From Piscinibacter sp047600445 (GTDB taxonomy: Bacteria > Pseudomonadota > Gammaproteobacteria > Burkholderiales > Burkholderiaceae_C), in assembly GCF_047600445.1 (NCBI RefSeq), contig NZ_JASGKT010000002.1:1798001-1862000 (forward strand): DNA of 64,000 bases. The letters run 5' to 3'. The notes under the pieces were generated by a model. The model saw nothing but the letters and a program-made list of their open reading frames with translations. It did not search any database and was not told the origin of the DNA. Positions 49,654 through 63,592 of the stretch are shown here, one piece after another. The position numbers and the translations under genes are program-made. Position 1 is the stretch's first letter, and each line of letters opens with the position of its first letter.

Positions 49654-50340
49654 CTACATCGCCAGCGCGCCCTGCTCGAGCCGTCCGGCCTCGATGCGCA
49701 GTTGGCGGTCGCAGCGCGCGGCGATGGCGCGGTCGTGCGTCACCAGCACCAGCGTCGTGCCGGCCTCGCGGTTCAGCTCGAACATCAGCTCCATCACGCG
49801 CTCGCCGGCGGCGAAGTCCAGGCTGCCGGTGGGCTCGTCGGCCAGCAGCACCGCCGGCTGAACCACGAAGGCGCGCGCCAGCGCCACGCGCTGCTGTTCG
49901 CCGCCCGAAAGCACCTTGGGGTAGTGGCGCAGCCGCTGCGACAGGCCGACGCGGCCGAGCATCTCGGTGGCCAGCGCGCGCGCGTCGCGGCGCCCCTGCA
50001 GTTCGAGCGGCAGCATCACGTTCTCCAGCGCGTTCAGGTTGGCCAGCAACTGGAAGCTCTGGAACACGAAGCCGAGCTTGCCCGCGCGCAGCGCGGCGCG
50101 CGCATCCTCGTCGAGCGCGAACAGGTCGGTGCCGGCCAGCCTGACCGTGCCCGCGCTCGGCGTGTCCAGCCCGGCGATGATGGCCAGCAGCGTGCTCTTG
50201 CCCGAGCCCGACGCGCCGACGATGGCCGCCGACTCGCGCGGCGCCAGGGTGAAGTCGATGTCGTGGAGAATCGTCAGCGGGCCGGTGGCGTCGCGCACCT
50301 GCTTGGTGACGTGATCCACGGCGATGATGGGTTCAGGCAT
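49654..50340 (-). CDS. ABC transporter ATP-binding protein (YbbA/LolD-like)
   Basis: 228 residues. Walker A GASGSGKST (about 42-50), signature LSGGEQQRVALARAF, Walker B VLLADEPTGSLD. Closest in type to the MacB/LolD group and to YbbA, which in E. coli is also divergent from tesA. No permease gene lies nearby in this window. ATG 50340 overlaps the tesA start region. Confidence 0.88.
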   Translation of the reverse strand: MPEPIIAVDHVTKQVRDATGPLTILHDIDFTLAPRESAAIVGASGSGKSTLLAIIAGLDTPSAGTVRLAGTDLFALDEDARAALRAGKLGFVFQSFQLLANLNALENVMLPLELQGRRDARALATEMLGRVGLSQRLRHYPKVLSGGEQQRVALARAFVVQPAVLLADEPTGSLDFAAGERVMELMFELNREAGTTLVLVTHDRAIAARCDRQLRIEAGRLEQGALAM

Positions 50341-50353
50341 GAAGAAGGGTTCG

Positions 50354-51001
50354 ATGACGAGGCGTGATTGGCTGGCGCACTGTAGCCTGCTCGGCTCCGG
50401 CCTGTGCGGCACGGGGGCGCTGGCGGCCGGCGGCGGCGCGCCGCCGCGCACGCTGCTGGTGGTCGGCGACAGCCTGTCGGCCGAGTACGGGCTGGCGCGC
50501 GGCAGCGGCTGGGTGGCGCTGCTCGAACAGCGCCTGGCCAAGGAGAAGATCGCCGCCACGGTGGTCAACGCCAGCATCAGCGGCGACACCACCTCGGGCG
50601 GCCGCTCGCGGCTGCCGGCGCTGCTCAGGCAGCACAAGCCGACGCACGTGCTGATCGAACTCGGCGGCAACGACGCGCTGCGCGGCCTGCCGCTTCCGAT
50701 GACGCGCGACAACCTCGCCGCGATGGTGAAGGCCGCGCGCGACGCCGGCGCCCGCGTGCTGCTGCTGGGCATGCAGGTGCCGCCCAACTACGGCCGCAAG
50801 TACGGCGACGAGTTCGCGGCGCTGTTCGCCGACGTGGCCCGCGCCGGCGGCGCGGCGCTGGTGCCCTTCGTCCTCGACGGCGTGGCGAACGCGCCGAACG
50901 CCGAGGCGATGTTCCAGAGCGACCGCATCCACCCGCTGGCCGCGGCGCACCCGCGCATGCTGGCCAACGTCTGGCCGGTGCTCGCGCCGCTGCTGAAGTA
51001 G
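50354..51001 (+). CDS. tesA: Arylesterase/lysophospholipase TesA (SGNH hydrolase)
   Basis: About 215 residues. SGNH blocks: GDSLS (Ser nucleophile), IELGGNDALRG, and DRIHPLA with the catalytic Asp-x-x-His. The N-terminus has a twin-arginine-like MTRRDWLAHCSLLGSGLCGTGA, so a Tat-type signal is likely. I favour ATG 50354, which has AAGAAGGG just upstream; ATGs at 50324, 50327 and 50339 are in frame. ATG 50339 would overlap the divergent ATPase start codon in one CATG. Confidence 0.88.
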   Translation: MTRRDWLAHCSLLGSGLCGTGALAAGGGAPPRTLLVVGDSLSAEYGLARGSGWVALLEQRLAKEKIAATVVNASISGDTTSGGRSRLPALLRQHKPTHVLIELGGNDALRGLPLPMTRDNLAAMVKAARDAGARVLLLGMQVPPNYGRKYGDEFAALFADVARAGGAALVPFVLDGVANAPNAEAMFQSDRIHPLAAAHPRMLANVWPVLAPLLK

Positions 51002-51016
51002 CGGCGCGGCGCCGGC

Positions 51017-52885
51017 TCAGAACTGCTGGCGCGGGTTGTTGGGGCGGCCGACGTCGGGCCGCTCGCGGAACGCGGGCTGGTTGAGCTGCGGACGCGGCGC
51101 CGGCTCGGCCTGCGGCGGCTGGGGCAGGCGCACGCTGGGCTGCGCCGGCGGCATGGACGGCATCGGCTGGGCCGGCGCGGGCGCCTGGCGCACGATCCGG
51201 GGTTGCTGCGGTTGCGGTTGCGTCTGCGGTTGCACCTGCGATTGCGGCTGCTGCGGCTGGAGTTGCTGCTGGCGCCACTGCGGCTGTGCCGGCAGCGGGC
51301 GCACGTCGCGCGACTCGCGCTCGCGCATCACCGGCGGGCGCTCGCGCTCGCGCGGCTGCACCGGCGGCTGCGCCGGCGGCGGCGCGCTGCGCACCACGTC
51401 GGGCCGGTCGCGCTGGAAGCCGCCTTGCTGCTCCACCCGCTCGCGCAGCGAGGGCGCCGACCGCAGCGGCGGGCGCGCCACCGGCACGTCGGGCCGGCGC
51501 GCCACCGGGGCCGGCGCGGCCACCGGCGGGGCCGCCACCATCGCGCCGCGCGGCGGCTGCGTGGCGATCTCGCGCACGGCCGGTGCATCGCGCCACTGGC
51601 GCGCCACCGGCGCCACCGGCTGGTGCGCGCTGAGCGTGCTGGCCGGCACCACCGTCACCGCATGCGGGAACTTGCGGTTGCGGAAGTCGCGCCCCTCCAC
51701 CGCCTGCTGCGGGTTGTTGACGATGGTCGTGATGTTGGTGATGTTGGTGACGTGCGTGACGTTCACGTTGCGCACGTAGCCCGGGCTGACGCGGTAGCTC
51801 GGCACGTAAACCTCGCGTGGCGCCAGCGGCACCCAGCCGACCGCCGGGCCGCCGCCGAGCGTGAGGCTGGCCGACACGCGCGGCCCGCCGATCCAGGCCA
51901 CCATCGCCGGCGCATAGACCGGCCGGCGCACGTAGCTGCCCGGCGCCCAGCACCAGTTCGCGCCGACGTAGACCCAGCGCCCGTAGTGGAAGGGCGCGAA
52001 GCCCCAGGGCGCGTCGTCGACCCAGGTCCAGCCCCAGGGCGCCACCCAGGCCCAGCGGCCGGTCGTGTAGGGCGCCCAGCCCGGCGCCACGCCGCGCGGC
52101 ACCCACAGCGCGCCGTACTCGGGGTTGTCCTGCCAATAGCCATAGCGGTCCAGATCCTCGGCGCCGGTCATCTCGGGCGAGACGTAGCGGTTCGAGGCGC
52201 TGCGGTCGTCGGCGCGGTCGCCTTCGTCGACCCAGGCGGCGAAGGCGTCGCGCTGCGGCTCGATCGGGCTGTACTGCGGCGCGCCGGCACGGTCCATCCA
52301 GAACTCGGCGCGCTGGCCTGCGTTGATGGTCAGCGCGTTGTTGCGCGTCTCGTAGTAGGCCTGGCCCGCCAGCACGGTGGCGAAGCTGGACGCGGCATCG
52401 CGGTCGAAGCGGTAGCGGCCGGCGCGCCGCACGGTGAAGCGCCCTTCGTCGGTGTGCAGTTCGAAGCCGGCCGCCTGGTCGTCGCCGCGGATGCGCACCG
52501 CCAGGCTGCCGTCGTGCAGGCGCAGCGCCAGGTGGTCGTCGTCCAGGCGCAGCACCTCGATCTCGGTGGCGCCGTCCAGGCGCAGCACCGACGAGCCGAC
52601 GCGCAGTTCGCTGCGCGCGCCGCCATCGGTGGCGAGACGGTCGCCGCTGGTCAGCGGGCGGTTGCGCTCGGCGGCGCTCCACTCGCCGTCCTCGGGGTGG
52701 TAAAGCCACACCGAGCCCTGCACCACGGACAGCCGCGCGACGCGGCCGGGCGGATCAACCGTTTCGTCGCTGCGCTGCGCCGGCACCGGCGCGGCGACGG
52801 CGGTGCAGGCCTGCAGCGCGGGCAGCGCGGCGGCGACGGCCAGCGTCAGGGCCGCGATGAGAGGGTGTCGACGGGGGCTTTGCAT
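51017..52885 (-). CDS. Large FecR/DUF6600-like secreted protein, Pro/Gln-rich tail
   Basis: 622 residues. Signal peptide about 1-32, then a FecR-like beta domain about 45-200 (SGDRLATDGGARSELRVGSSVLRLDG, VRIRGDDQAAGFELHTDEGRFTV), a Trp-rich DUF6600-type region about 250-345 (YGYWQDNPEYGALWVPRG, GRWAWVAPWGWTWVDDAPWG, FHYGRWVYVG) and an Asn/Thr-rich loop NVTHVTNITNITTIVNN. The last 200 residues are Arg/Pro/Gln low complexity with QPQ runs, probably disordered. Cell-surface or periplasmic role unknown. I used ATG 52885 (MQSPRRHP). Confidence 0.75.
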   Translation of the reverse strand: MQSPRRHPLIAALTLAVAAALPALQACTAVAAPVPAQRSDETVDPPGRVARLSVVQGSVWLYHPEDGEWSAAERNRPLTSGDRLATDGGARSELRVGSSVLRLDGATEIEVLRLDDDHLALRLHDGSLAVRIRGDDQAAGFELHTDEGRFTVRRAGRYRFDRDAASSFATVLAGQAYYETRNNALTINAGQRAEFWMDRAGAPQYSPIEPQRDAFAAWVDEGDRADDRSASNRYVSPEMTGAEDLDRYGYWQDNPEYGALWVPRGVAPGWAPYTTGRWAWVAPWGWTWVDDAPWGFAPFHYGRWVYVGANWCWAPGSYVRRPVYAPAMVAWIGGPRVSASLTLGGGPAVGWVPLAPREVYVPSYRVSPGYVRNVNVTHVTNITNITTIVNNPQQAVEGRDFRNRKFPHAVTVVPASTLSAHQPVAPVARQWRDAPAVREIATQPPRGAMVAAPPVAAPAPVARRPDVPVARPPLRSAPSLRERVEQQGGFQRDRPDVVRSAPPPAQPPVQPRERERPPVMRERESRDVRPLPAQPQWRQQQLQPQQPQSQVQPQTQPQPQQPRIVRQAPAPAQPMPSMPPAQPSVRLPQPPQAEPAPRPQLNQPAFRERPDVGRPNNPRQQF

Positions 52886-52986
52886 GGTGGGCCTCGAATG
52901 CCTTTGTCCGTTTCCGCAACGCGCACCGTCACGCCGTCGCCGACCTGTCACGCCGTGTGACACACAGCTTTACAAGGCAGCAGCGT

Positions 52987-53523
52987 TCAGTCGTCTTCCG
53001 CCGCGTCGATGTCGGGGAACAGCACGCTGGTGTAGCCGAAGCGGCTGAAGTCGCGCACGCGCATCGGGTAGAGCTTGCCGGCCAGGTGGTCGCATTCGTG
53101 CTGCACCACGCGCGCATGGAAGCCGCCGGCCTCGCGGTCTATGGCATGGCCGTGTGCGTCGAAGCCCCGGTAGCGGATGCGCGCCCAGCGCGGCACCACG
53201 CCGCGCAGCCCCGGCACCGAGAGGCAGCCCTCCCAGCCTTCTTCCTCTTCGTCCGACAGCGGCTCGATGCTCGGGTTGAGCAGCACCGTCTGCGGCACCG
53301 GTTCGCGCTCGGGGTAGCGGCGGTTCGTCGTGAAGCCGAAGATCACCACGGCGAGGTCGACGCCGATCTGCGGCGCGGCCAGCCCGGCGCCCTCGGCGGC
53401 GCGCATGGTGTCGAACATGTCGGCCACGAGCGCGTGCAACTCGGGCGTGTCGAAGCGCTCGACGCGGCGGGCGACGCGCAGCAAGCGCGCATCGCCCATC
53501 TTCAGGATCTCGCGGACGGCCAT
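52987..53523 (-). CDS. def: Peptide deformylase
   Basis: 178 residues. Motif 1 GAGLAAPQIG (about 45-54), motif 2 EGCLSVPG with the metal Cys, and motif 3 QHECDHLAGKLY with two metal His and the catalytic Glu. Removes the formyl group from new proteins. Starts 8 nt after the glyoxalase-fold gene; it lacks the usual fmt partner here. Confidence 0.95.
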   Translation of the reverse strand: MAVREILKMGDARLLRVARRVERFDTPELHALVADMFDTMRAAEGAGLAAPQIGVDLAVVIFGFTTNRRYPEREPVPQTVLLNPSIEPLSDEEEEGWEGCLSVPGLRGVVPRWARIRYRGFDAHGHAIDREAGGFHARVVQHECDHLAGKLYPMRVRDFSRFGYTSVLFPDIDAAEDD

Positions 53524-53530
53524 GCGGCCA

Positions 53531-54006
53531 TCATGCCAGCTTCGCGAAGGCCTCGATGACTTCGGGCGGCGCCTGCACCAGTTCGATCAGCACGCCCTCG
53601 CCGCTGACCGGGAACTCCTCGCTGCCCTTGGGGTGCAGGAAGCAGATGTCGTGGCCGGCCGCGCCGCGGCGGATGCCGCCCGGCGCGAAGCGCACGCCCT
53701 GCGCCGTCAGCCACGCCACGGCGCGCGGCAGGTCGTCGATCCACAGTCCGACGTGGTTCAGCGGCGTGGCGTGCACCGCCGGCTTCTTCTGCTCGTCCAT
53801 CGGCTGCATCAGGTCGACTTCCACCGTCAGCGGCCCGCGCCCGATCGCGCAGATGTCCTCGTCGACGTTCTCGCGCTCGCTGCGGTAGGTGCCGGTCACC
53901 TCGAGCCCGAGCTTGTCGACCCACAGCGTCTTGAGGCGGTTCTTGTCGAGGCCGCCGATGGCGATCTGCTGGATACCCAGCACCTTGAACGGGCGTGTCG
54001 TTTCCA

Positions 54007-54010
<4 letters not shown>
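53531..54010 (-). CDS. Glyoxalase-fold (VOC) protein, candidate methylmalonyl-CoA epimerase
   Basis: 159 residues, two beta-alpha-beta-beta-beta modules. The second, NHVGLWIDDLPRAV then ICFLHPKGSEEF and VLIELVQ, closely follows methylmalonyl-CoA epimerases (HHIAFEVDD, FLHPKSTGGVLIELVE). The first metal His of the epimerase is Gln here (GIQQIAIG). ATG 54010 overlaps the pccA stop, so it is co-translated with the carboxylase, exactly where an epimerase is needed for (S)- to (R)-methylmalonyl-CoA. The His-to-Gln change keeps the call tentative. Confidence 0.7.
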
Positions 54011-56037
<2,027 letters not shown>

Positions 56038-56054
56038 ATCAATCCGTTCGGCGT

Positions 56055-57587
<1,533 letters not shown>

Positions 57588-57601
57588 TTGGATGTGCCTC
57601 C

Positions 57602-59190
57602 TCAGGGCTGGGGATGCTGGAACAGGGTCAGGAGAGCGCGCGCCGCGGCCGAGGGCGCGATGCGCGCCTCGTTCACGTCGGCGAGCGTTTGCGGCAGCGC
57701 GGCGCGCACCGCCGCGTGCCGGTCGAAGGCGTGGCGCAGCCCGGCGTGCACGATGTCCCACATCCAGGCGCGCGCCTGTTGGATGCGGCGCGCCTCGAAC
57801 TCGCCGCTGGCGCGCCGCCTGGCTTCGAAGTCCTTCACGGCGGCCCAGAACTCGGCCACGCCCTGCGCCTTCAGCGCGCTGATCTGCATCACCCTGGGCT
57901 GCCAGCGATCGGCGGCGTGCGCCGGGTTGCCGTGGAAGCTGAAGACGCGCAGCGCCGAGGTGATCTGCGCCATCGCGCGCGTGGCGGCGTTCGGGTCGAT
58001 GTCGGCCTTGTTGATGACCACCAGGTCGGCCAGTTCCATCACGCCCTTCTTGATCGCCTGCAGGTCGTCGCCGGCATTGGGCAGTTGCAGCAGCACGAAC
58101 AGGTCGGTCATGCTCGCGACGGCGGTTTCGCTCTGGCCGACGCCGACGGTCTCGACGATCACCACGTCGTAGCCCGCCGCCTCGCACACCAGCATGGCCT
58201 CGCGCGTCTTCTCGGCCACGCCGCCGAGCGTGCCCGAGGCCGGGCTGGGGCGGATGTAGGCGGCCTCGTCGGACGACAGACGCTCCATGCGCGTCTTGTC
58301 GCCGAGGATGGAGCCACCCGAGACGTTCGACGACGGGTCGATCGCCAGCACCGCGACGCGGTGCCCCTGCGCGATCAGGTGCAGGCCCAGCGCCTCGATG
58401 AAGGTCGACTTGCCGACGCCCGGCACGCCCGAGATGCCGACGCGGATGGCCCGGCCGCTGGCCGGCAGCAGCGCGTTGAGCAGCGCATCGGCGCGCGCAC
58501 GGTGGTCGGCGCGCGTCGATTCGAGCAGCGTGATGGTCTTGGCCAGCGCGCGGCGCTCGCGGCGCAGCACGCCGTCCATCAGCGGCTGGTCGGCTTCGAA
58601 GGGCAAGGCGGTTCGCGTGCGCCCTTCGACAAGCTCAGGGCGAACGGAGGGGGGCGGGGGCCCTTCGACAAGCTCAGGGCGAGCGAGGGGGGATTGGGGG
58701 CGAACGGGGGAACGTTCGGGGCGAGCGGGGGGAGGTTCGGGGCGAGCGGAGGGAGGTTCGGGGCGAACGGGGAGAAGTACGGGAGGAACAGGGAGGGGTA
58801 CTGGGGGAACGGGGGGAACGGGGAGAGGTTCGAGGTGAACGGAGGGAGCTGTGGAGTGAACGGAGAGAGTCCGTTCGGGCTGAGCTTGTCGAAGCCCATC
58901 GCGCTGCACCGGCACCCCGGAGCGCGCCAACTCGCTCACCCGCTCCCAATCCCCCGCGATCAAGGCCTGCTTCTTCGCCCGGCTCCAGCCCTTGAGGCGC
59001 AGTTCCGCCGCCAGCGCCTCCTCGCGCGACGCGGCCTCCTGCGACCACACCAGCCGCACCGGCCGGCGCGCTCGCGTGTAGCCCTCCACCTCGCCCGTGT
59101 CGTGCTGCGCGATGCGGCGCGAAAGCTCGTCCGTGTGGCCGACGTAGTAGCTGCCGTCGGCGCACTCGAGCAGGTAGACGAAGAACGGCT

Positions 59191-59194
<4 letters not shown>
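57602..59194 (-). CDS. meaB: GIY-YIG nuclease domain fused in frame to MeaB/ArgK GTPase
   Basis: One 530-codon frame. It starts at GTG 59194-59192 overlapping the mutase stop (GTGA) and encodes a GIY-YIG domain (VYLLECADGSYYVGHT at about 6-21; WSQEAASREEALAAELRLKGW). Then come about 110 residues of Pro/Arg-rich linker (RPEPPSA-type heptads, ELVEG). From about residue 206 it is a complete MeaB: MDGVLRRERRALAKTI, Walker A GVPGVGKST, VGVGQSE switch, NKAD. MeaB protects and reloads the B12 mutase. MeaB alone could start at ATG 58579 (325 residues) or TTG 58606. None of these internal starts has a ribosome site, so a fusion or strict coupling is likely. Confidence 0.85.
58622..58897. repeat. REP-like copies flanking a 21-nt-period minisatellite
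   Basis: REP-like element copies at 58622-58647 and 58661-58685 (forward) and 58871-58897 (reversed), core CTTCGACAAGCTCAG. Between them (about 58686-58860) is a G-rich + strand with degenerate 21-nt units containing TTCGGGGCGAGCGG. The unit length is a multiple of three and the minus-strand frame stays open, giving RPxxxxx heptads in the linker of the fused ORF. Confidence 0.85.
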
Positions 59195-61356
<2,162 letters not shown>

Positions 61357-61443
61357 GGGGCTTCTCCTCGTCGTCTTCGCTGGCCCGGGCGATGCCCGGC
61401 CGGTGTCGTCTGGCGCCTTGCCGGTCGCACCGGCCTCGGCCAT

Positions 61444-61459
61444 AATTCAAAATTGAATT
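61444..61459. promoter_or_regulatory. Candidate GntR operator between mutase and regulator genes
   Basis: AATTCAA-AA-TTGAATT, 7-bp inverted arms with a 2-nt spacer, in an A+T-rich patch of the 145-nt divergent gap. FCD-type GntR regulators bind short inverted repeats of this size. No direct evidence of binding. Confidence 0.5.
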
Positions 61460-61501
61460 CTATCTTCACCGGCCCGGCTTTCAGCCAGCTTTCGAAAATC
61501 G

Positions 61502-62188
61502 ATGACCGCCACGCGCGCCGCCAGCACCGCCCCCGCCCCGTCCAAGCCCTTGGCGGGCCGCCTGGGCGAGCGTGCGCTCTACGAGCAGGTGGCCGAGCGC
61601 CTGCGCGCCAACATCCTCGCGCACCGGCTGGCGCCGGGGAGCTGGATCGACGAACAGGCGCTGTGCGCCGAGTACGGCATCAGCCGCACGCCGCTGCGCG
61701 AGGCGCTCAAGGTGCTGGCCGCCGAGGGCCTGGTGACGATGAAGCTGCGCCGCGGCGCCTACGTCACCGAGGTGTCGGAGCGTGATCTCGCCGAGGTCTT
61801 CCACCTGCTCGCGCTGCTGGAGAGCGACGCCGCCGGCATCGTCGCGGCGAAGGCGAGCGACGACGAACTGGCCGGCCTGCTCGCCCTGCACGACGAGCTG
61901 GAGAACTCGCTGGACGACCGCGTGCGCTTCCTCGCCGCCAACGAGCGCTTCCACATGCGCCTGCTCGAGATCGCCGACAACCGCTGGCGCATTCAGTTGG
62001 TGACCGACCTGCGCAAGGTGATGAAGCTCAACCGCGCGCAGTCGCTGCAGAAGCAGGGCCGGCTCGAAGCCTCGCTGCGCGAGCACCGCAAGATCGTGGC
62101 GGCGCTGAAGGCGCGCGACGCCGAGCGCGCCGCCACGCTGATGCGGCAGCACCTCGAAGCCGGGCGCGAAGCGGCCTCGCCGGCCTGA
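61502..62188 (+). CDS. GntR-family regulator (FCD type)
   Basis: 228 residues. Winged helix at about 20-95 (ALYEQVAERLRANILAHRL, ALCAEYGISRTPLREALKVLAAEGLV) and a C-terminal FCD helical ligand domain (RFLAANERFHMRLLEIADN, SLREHRKIVAALKARD). Divergent from the mutase operon; probably its regulator, sensing an acyl-CoA or organic acid. ATG 61502, first residues Ala/Thr-rich and disordered. Confidence 0.88.
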   Translation: MTATRAASTAPAPSKPLAGRLGERALYEQVAERLRANILAHRLAPGSWIDEQALCAEYGISRTPLREALKVLAAEGLVTMKLRRGAYVTEVSERDLAEVFHLLALLESDAAGIVAAKASDDELAGLLALHDELENSLDDRVRFLAANERFHMRLLEIADNRWRIQLVTDLRKVMKLNRAQSLQKQGRLEASLREHRKIVAALKARDAERAATLMRQHLEAGREAASPA

Positions 62189-62235
62189 GCGCAGCCGGGC
62201 CGAACCCGCCGGACGCGGCTGCGACAATCGCGCGC

Positions 62236-62745
62236 ATGCCGCCGCAACGCCCCCGCCTCGCGCTGATCGCCGCCGTCGCGCGCAACGGCGTGATCGGCCG
62301 CGGCGGCGAACTGGTCTGGCACGAAAGCGAAGACCAGAAGCACTTCCGCCGCGTCACGCTCGGCTGCCCGGTGATCATGGGCCGCAAGACCTGGGACTCG
62401 CTGCCGCCGCGCTTCCGCCCGCTGCCCGGGCGGCGCAACCTCGTCGTCACGCGCAACGCCGGCTGGCACGCCGAAGGCGCCGAGCGCGCCGGCTCGCTCG
62501 ACGCGGCGCTGGCACTCGCGGCCGGCGCCGACAAGGTGTTCGTGATGGGCGGCGCCGAGCTGTACGCGCTGGCGCTGCCGCAAGCCGACGAACTGGTGCT
62601 GACCGAGATCGACGCCGACTTCGACGGCGACACGCACTTCCCCGACTGGCCGCGCGAGCAGTTCCGGCTCGCGGCCTGCGAGCCGCGCGTCAGCGCGGCC
62701 GGCATCGGCTACCGCTTCTGCCGCTACGAACGCCGCGCGGCCTGA
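62236..62745 (+). CDS. folA: Dihydrofolate reductase
   Basis: 169 residues. LALIAAVARNGVIGRGGELVWHESEDQKHFRRVT (substrate/NADPH site with the acidic residue at the W-x-E position), GCPVIMGRKTWDSLP, RRNLVVTRN and VFVMGGAELYALAL. Reduces dihydrofolate to tetrahydrofolate. Starts 47 nt after the GntR gene. Confidence 0.96.
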   Translation: MPPQRPRLALIAAVARNGVIGRGGELVWHESEDQKHFRRVTLGCPVIMGRKTWDSLPPRFRPLPGRRNLVVTRNAGWHAEGAERAGSLDAALALAAGADKVFVMGGAELYALALPQADELVLTEIDADFDGDTHFPDWPREQFRLAACEPRVSAAGIGYRFCRYERRAA

Positions 62746-62784
62746 GCGCGCCGCGTGTCGCCGGGCGGCGAACGCCTCATCGGA

Positions 62785-62806
62785 ATTGCGAACGAGTCTC
62801 ATTACA
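62785..62806. promoter_or_regulatory. Fur-like box before the DUF3501 gene
   Basis: ATTGCGAACGAGTCTCATTAC resembles the TGCGAATGA-TCTCATT style of Fur boxes in proteobacteria but with two mismatches in the centre and a decayed second half. Lies 32-53 nt before the DUF3501 start. Suggestive only. Confidence 0.4.
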
Positions 62807-62837
62807 ATATTGCGCGGAGCCACTTCCCCGCGCACCG

Positions 62838-63452
62838 ATGAGCATTTCACGCGACAAGCTGTTGACGTTGCAGGCCTACAGCCTGTCGCGGCGTGCGCAG
62901 CGCCAGCAGATGATCCGCCACCGCCGCCAGCGCAGCCTGACGCTCGGGCCGTGCATGCGCCTGCAGTTCGAGGACGAGCTGACCGTGCGCTACCAGATCC
63001 AGGAGGTGCTGCACGCCGAGCGCTGCGGCCATCCCGACGCGGTGGAGCACGAGATCGGCACCTACGCGCACCTGGTGCCCGACGGCAGCAACTGGAAGGC
63101 GACGCTGCAGATCGAGATTCCCGACGCGCTCGAACGCAGCCGCGAGCTGCCTCGGCTCAACGAGGCGGCGCACCGCCTCTACGTCGAGGTGGGCCGCCAG
63201 CCGCGCGTGTTCGCGCTGGCCAACGAAGACCTGCCCGACGGCCATCGCTCGCGGCCCAGCGCGGTGCACTTCCTGCGCTTCCAGTTCGCCGAGTCGCTGC
63301 GCGCGGCGCTGCACGCCGGCGCCGCCGTCACGCTCGGCTGCGCGCACGACCAGTACGCGTTCCGCCGCGTCGTGCCGGCCGACACCGTCGCGCGGCTGTG
63401 CCGCGACCTCGTGCTGCCCACGCACAAGCTCGACCTCTGCGCCGTGCGCTGA
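62838..63452 (+). CDS. DUF3501 family protein
   Basis: 204 residues, no cysteine cluster or membrane helix. YSLSRRAQRQQMIRHRRQRSLTLGPCMRLQFEDELTVRYQIQEVL and FLRFQF mark the DUF3501 family, often near ferredoxin/rubrerythrin genes elsewhere. Function unknown; the possible Fur box suggests an iron-linked role. ATG 62838. Confidence 0.8.
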   Translation: MSISRDKLLTLQAYSLSRRAQRQQMIRHRRQRSLTLGPCMRLQFEDELTVRYQIQEVLHAERCGHPDAVEHEIGTYAHLVPDGSNWKATLQIEIPDALERSRELPRLNEAAHRLYVEVGRQPRVFALANEDLPDGHRSRPSAVHFLRFQFAESLRAALHAGAAVTLGCAHDQYAFRRVVPADTVARLCRDLVLPTHKLDLCAVR

Positions 63453-63562
63453 CGGGCATTGCGCCGCGCGGCCGGGCGAGAACGGACGTGAACGGGCGCG
63501 AAGGGACCGCGACGGAGGTTTGACGCCACGCAAATCCAGGTCGGGAGCATGTCGATATCTTT

Positions 63563-63583
63563 TGCGAACAGCAATCATTCGCA
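63563..63583. promoter_or_regulatory. Fur-like box before the terminal receptor gene
   Basis: TGCGAA and TTCGCA arms separated by 9 nt containing CAATCA (63563-63583), 10 nt before the receptor ATG. Fits the inverted TGCGAA-ATCATTCGCA pattern seen at iron-regulated promoters. Confidence 0.45.
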
Positions 63584-63592
63584 TCTGATTCC

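Noticed and set aside
58680..58870. Possible CRISPR array
   Set aside because: Units are about 21 nt, degenerate and contiguous without unique spacers; it is a minisatellite within a coding frame.
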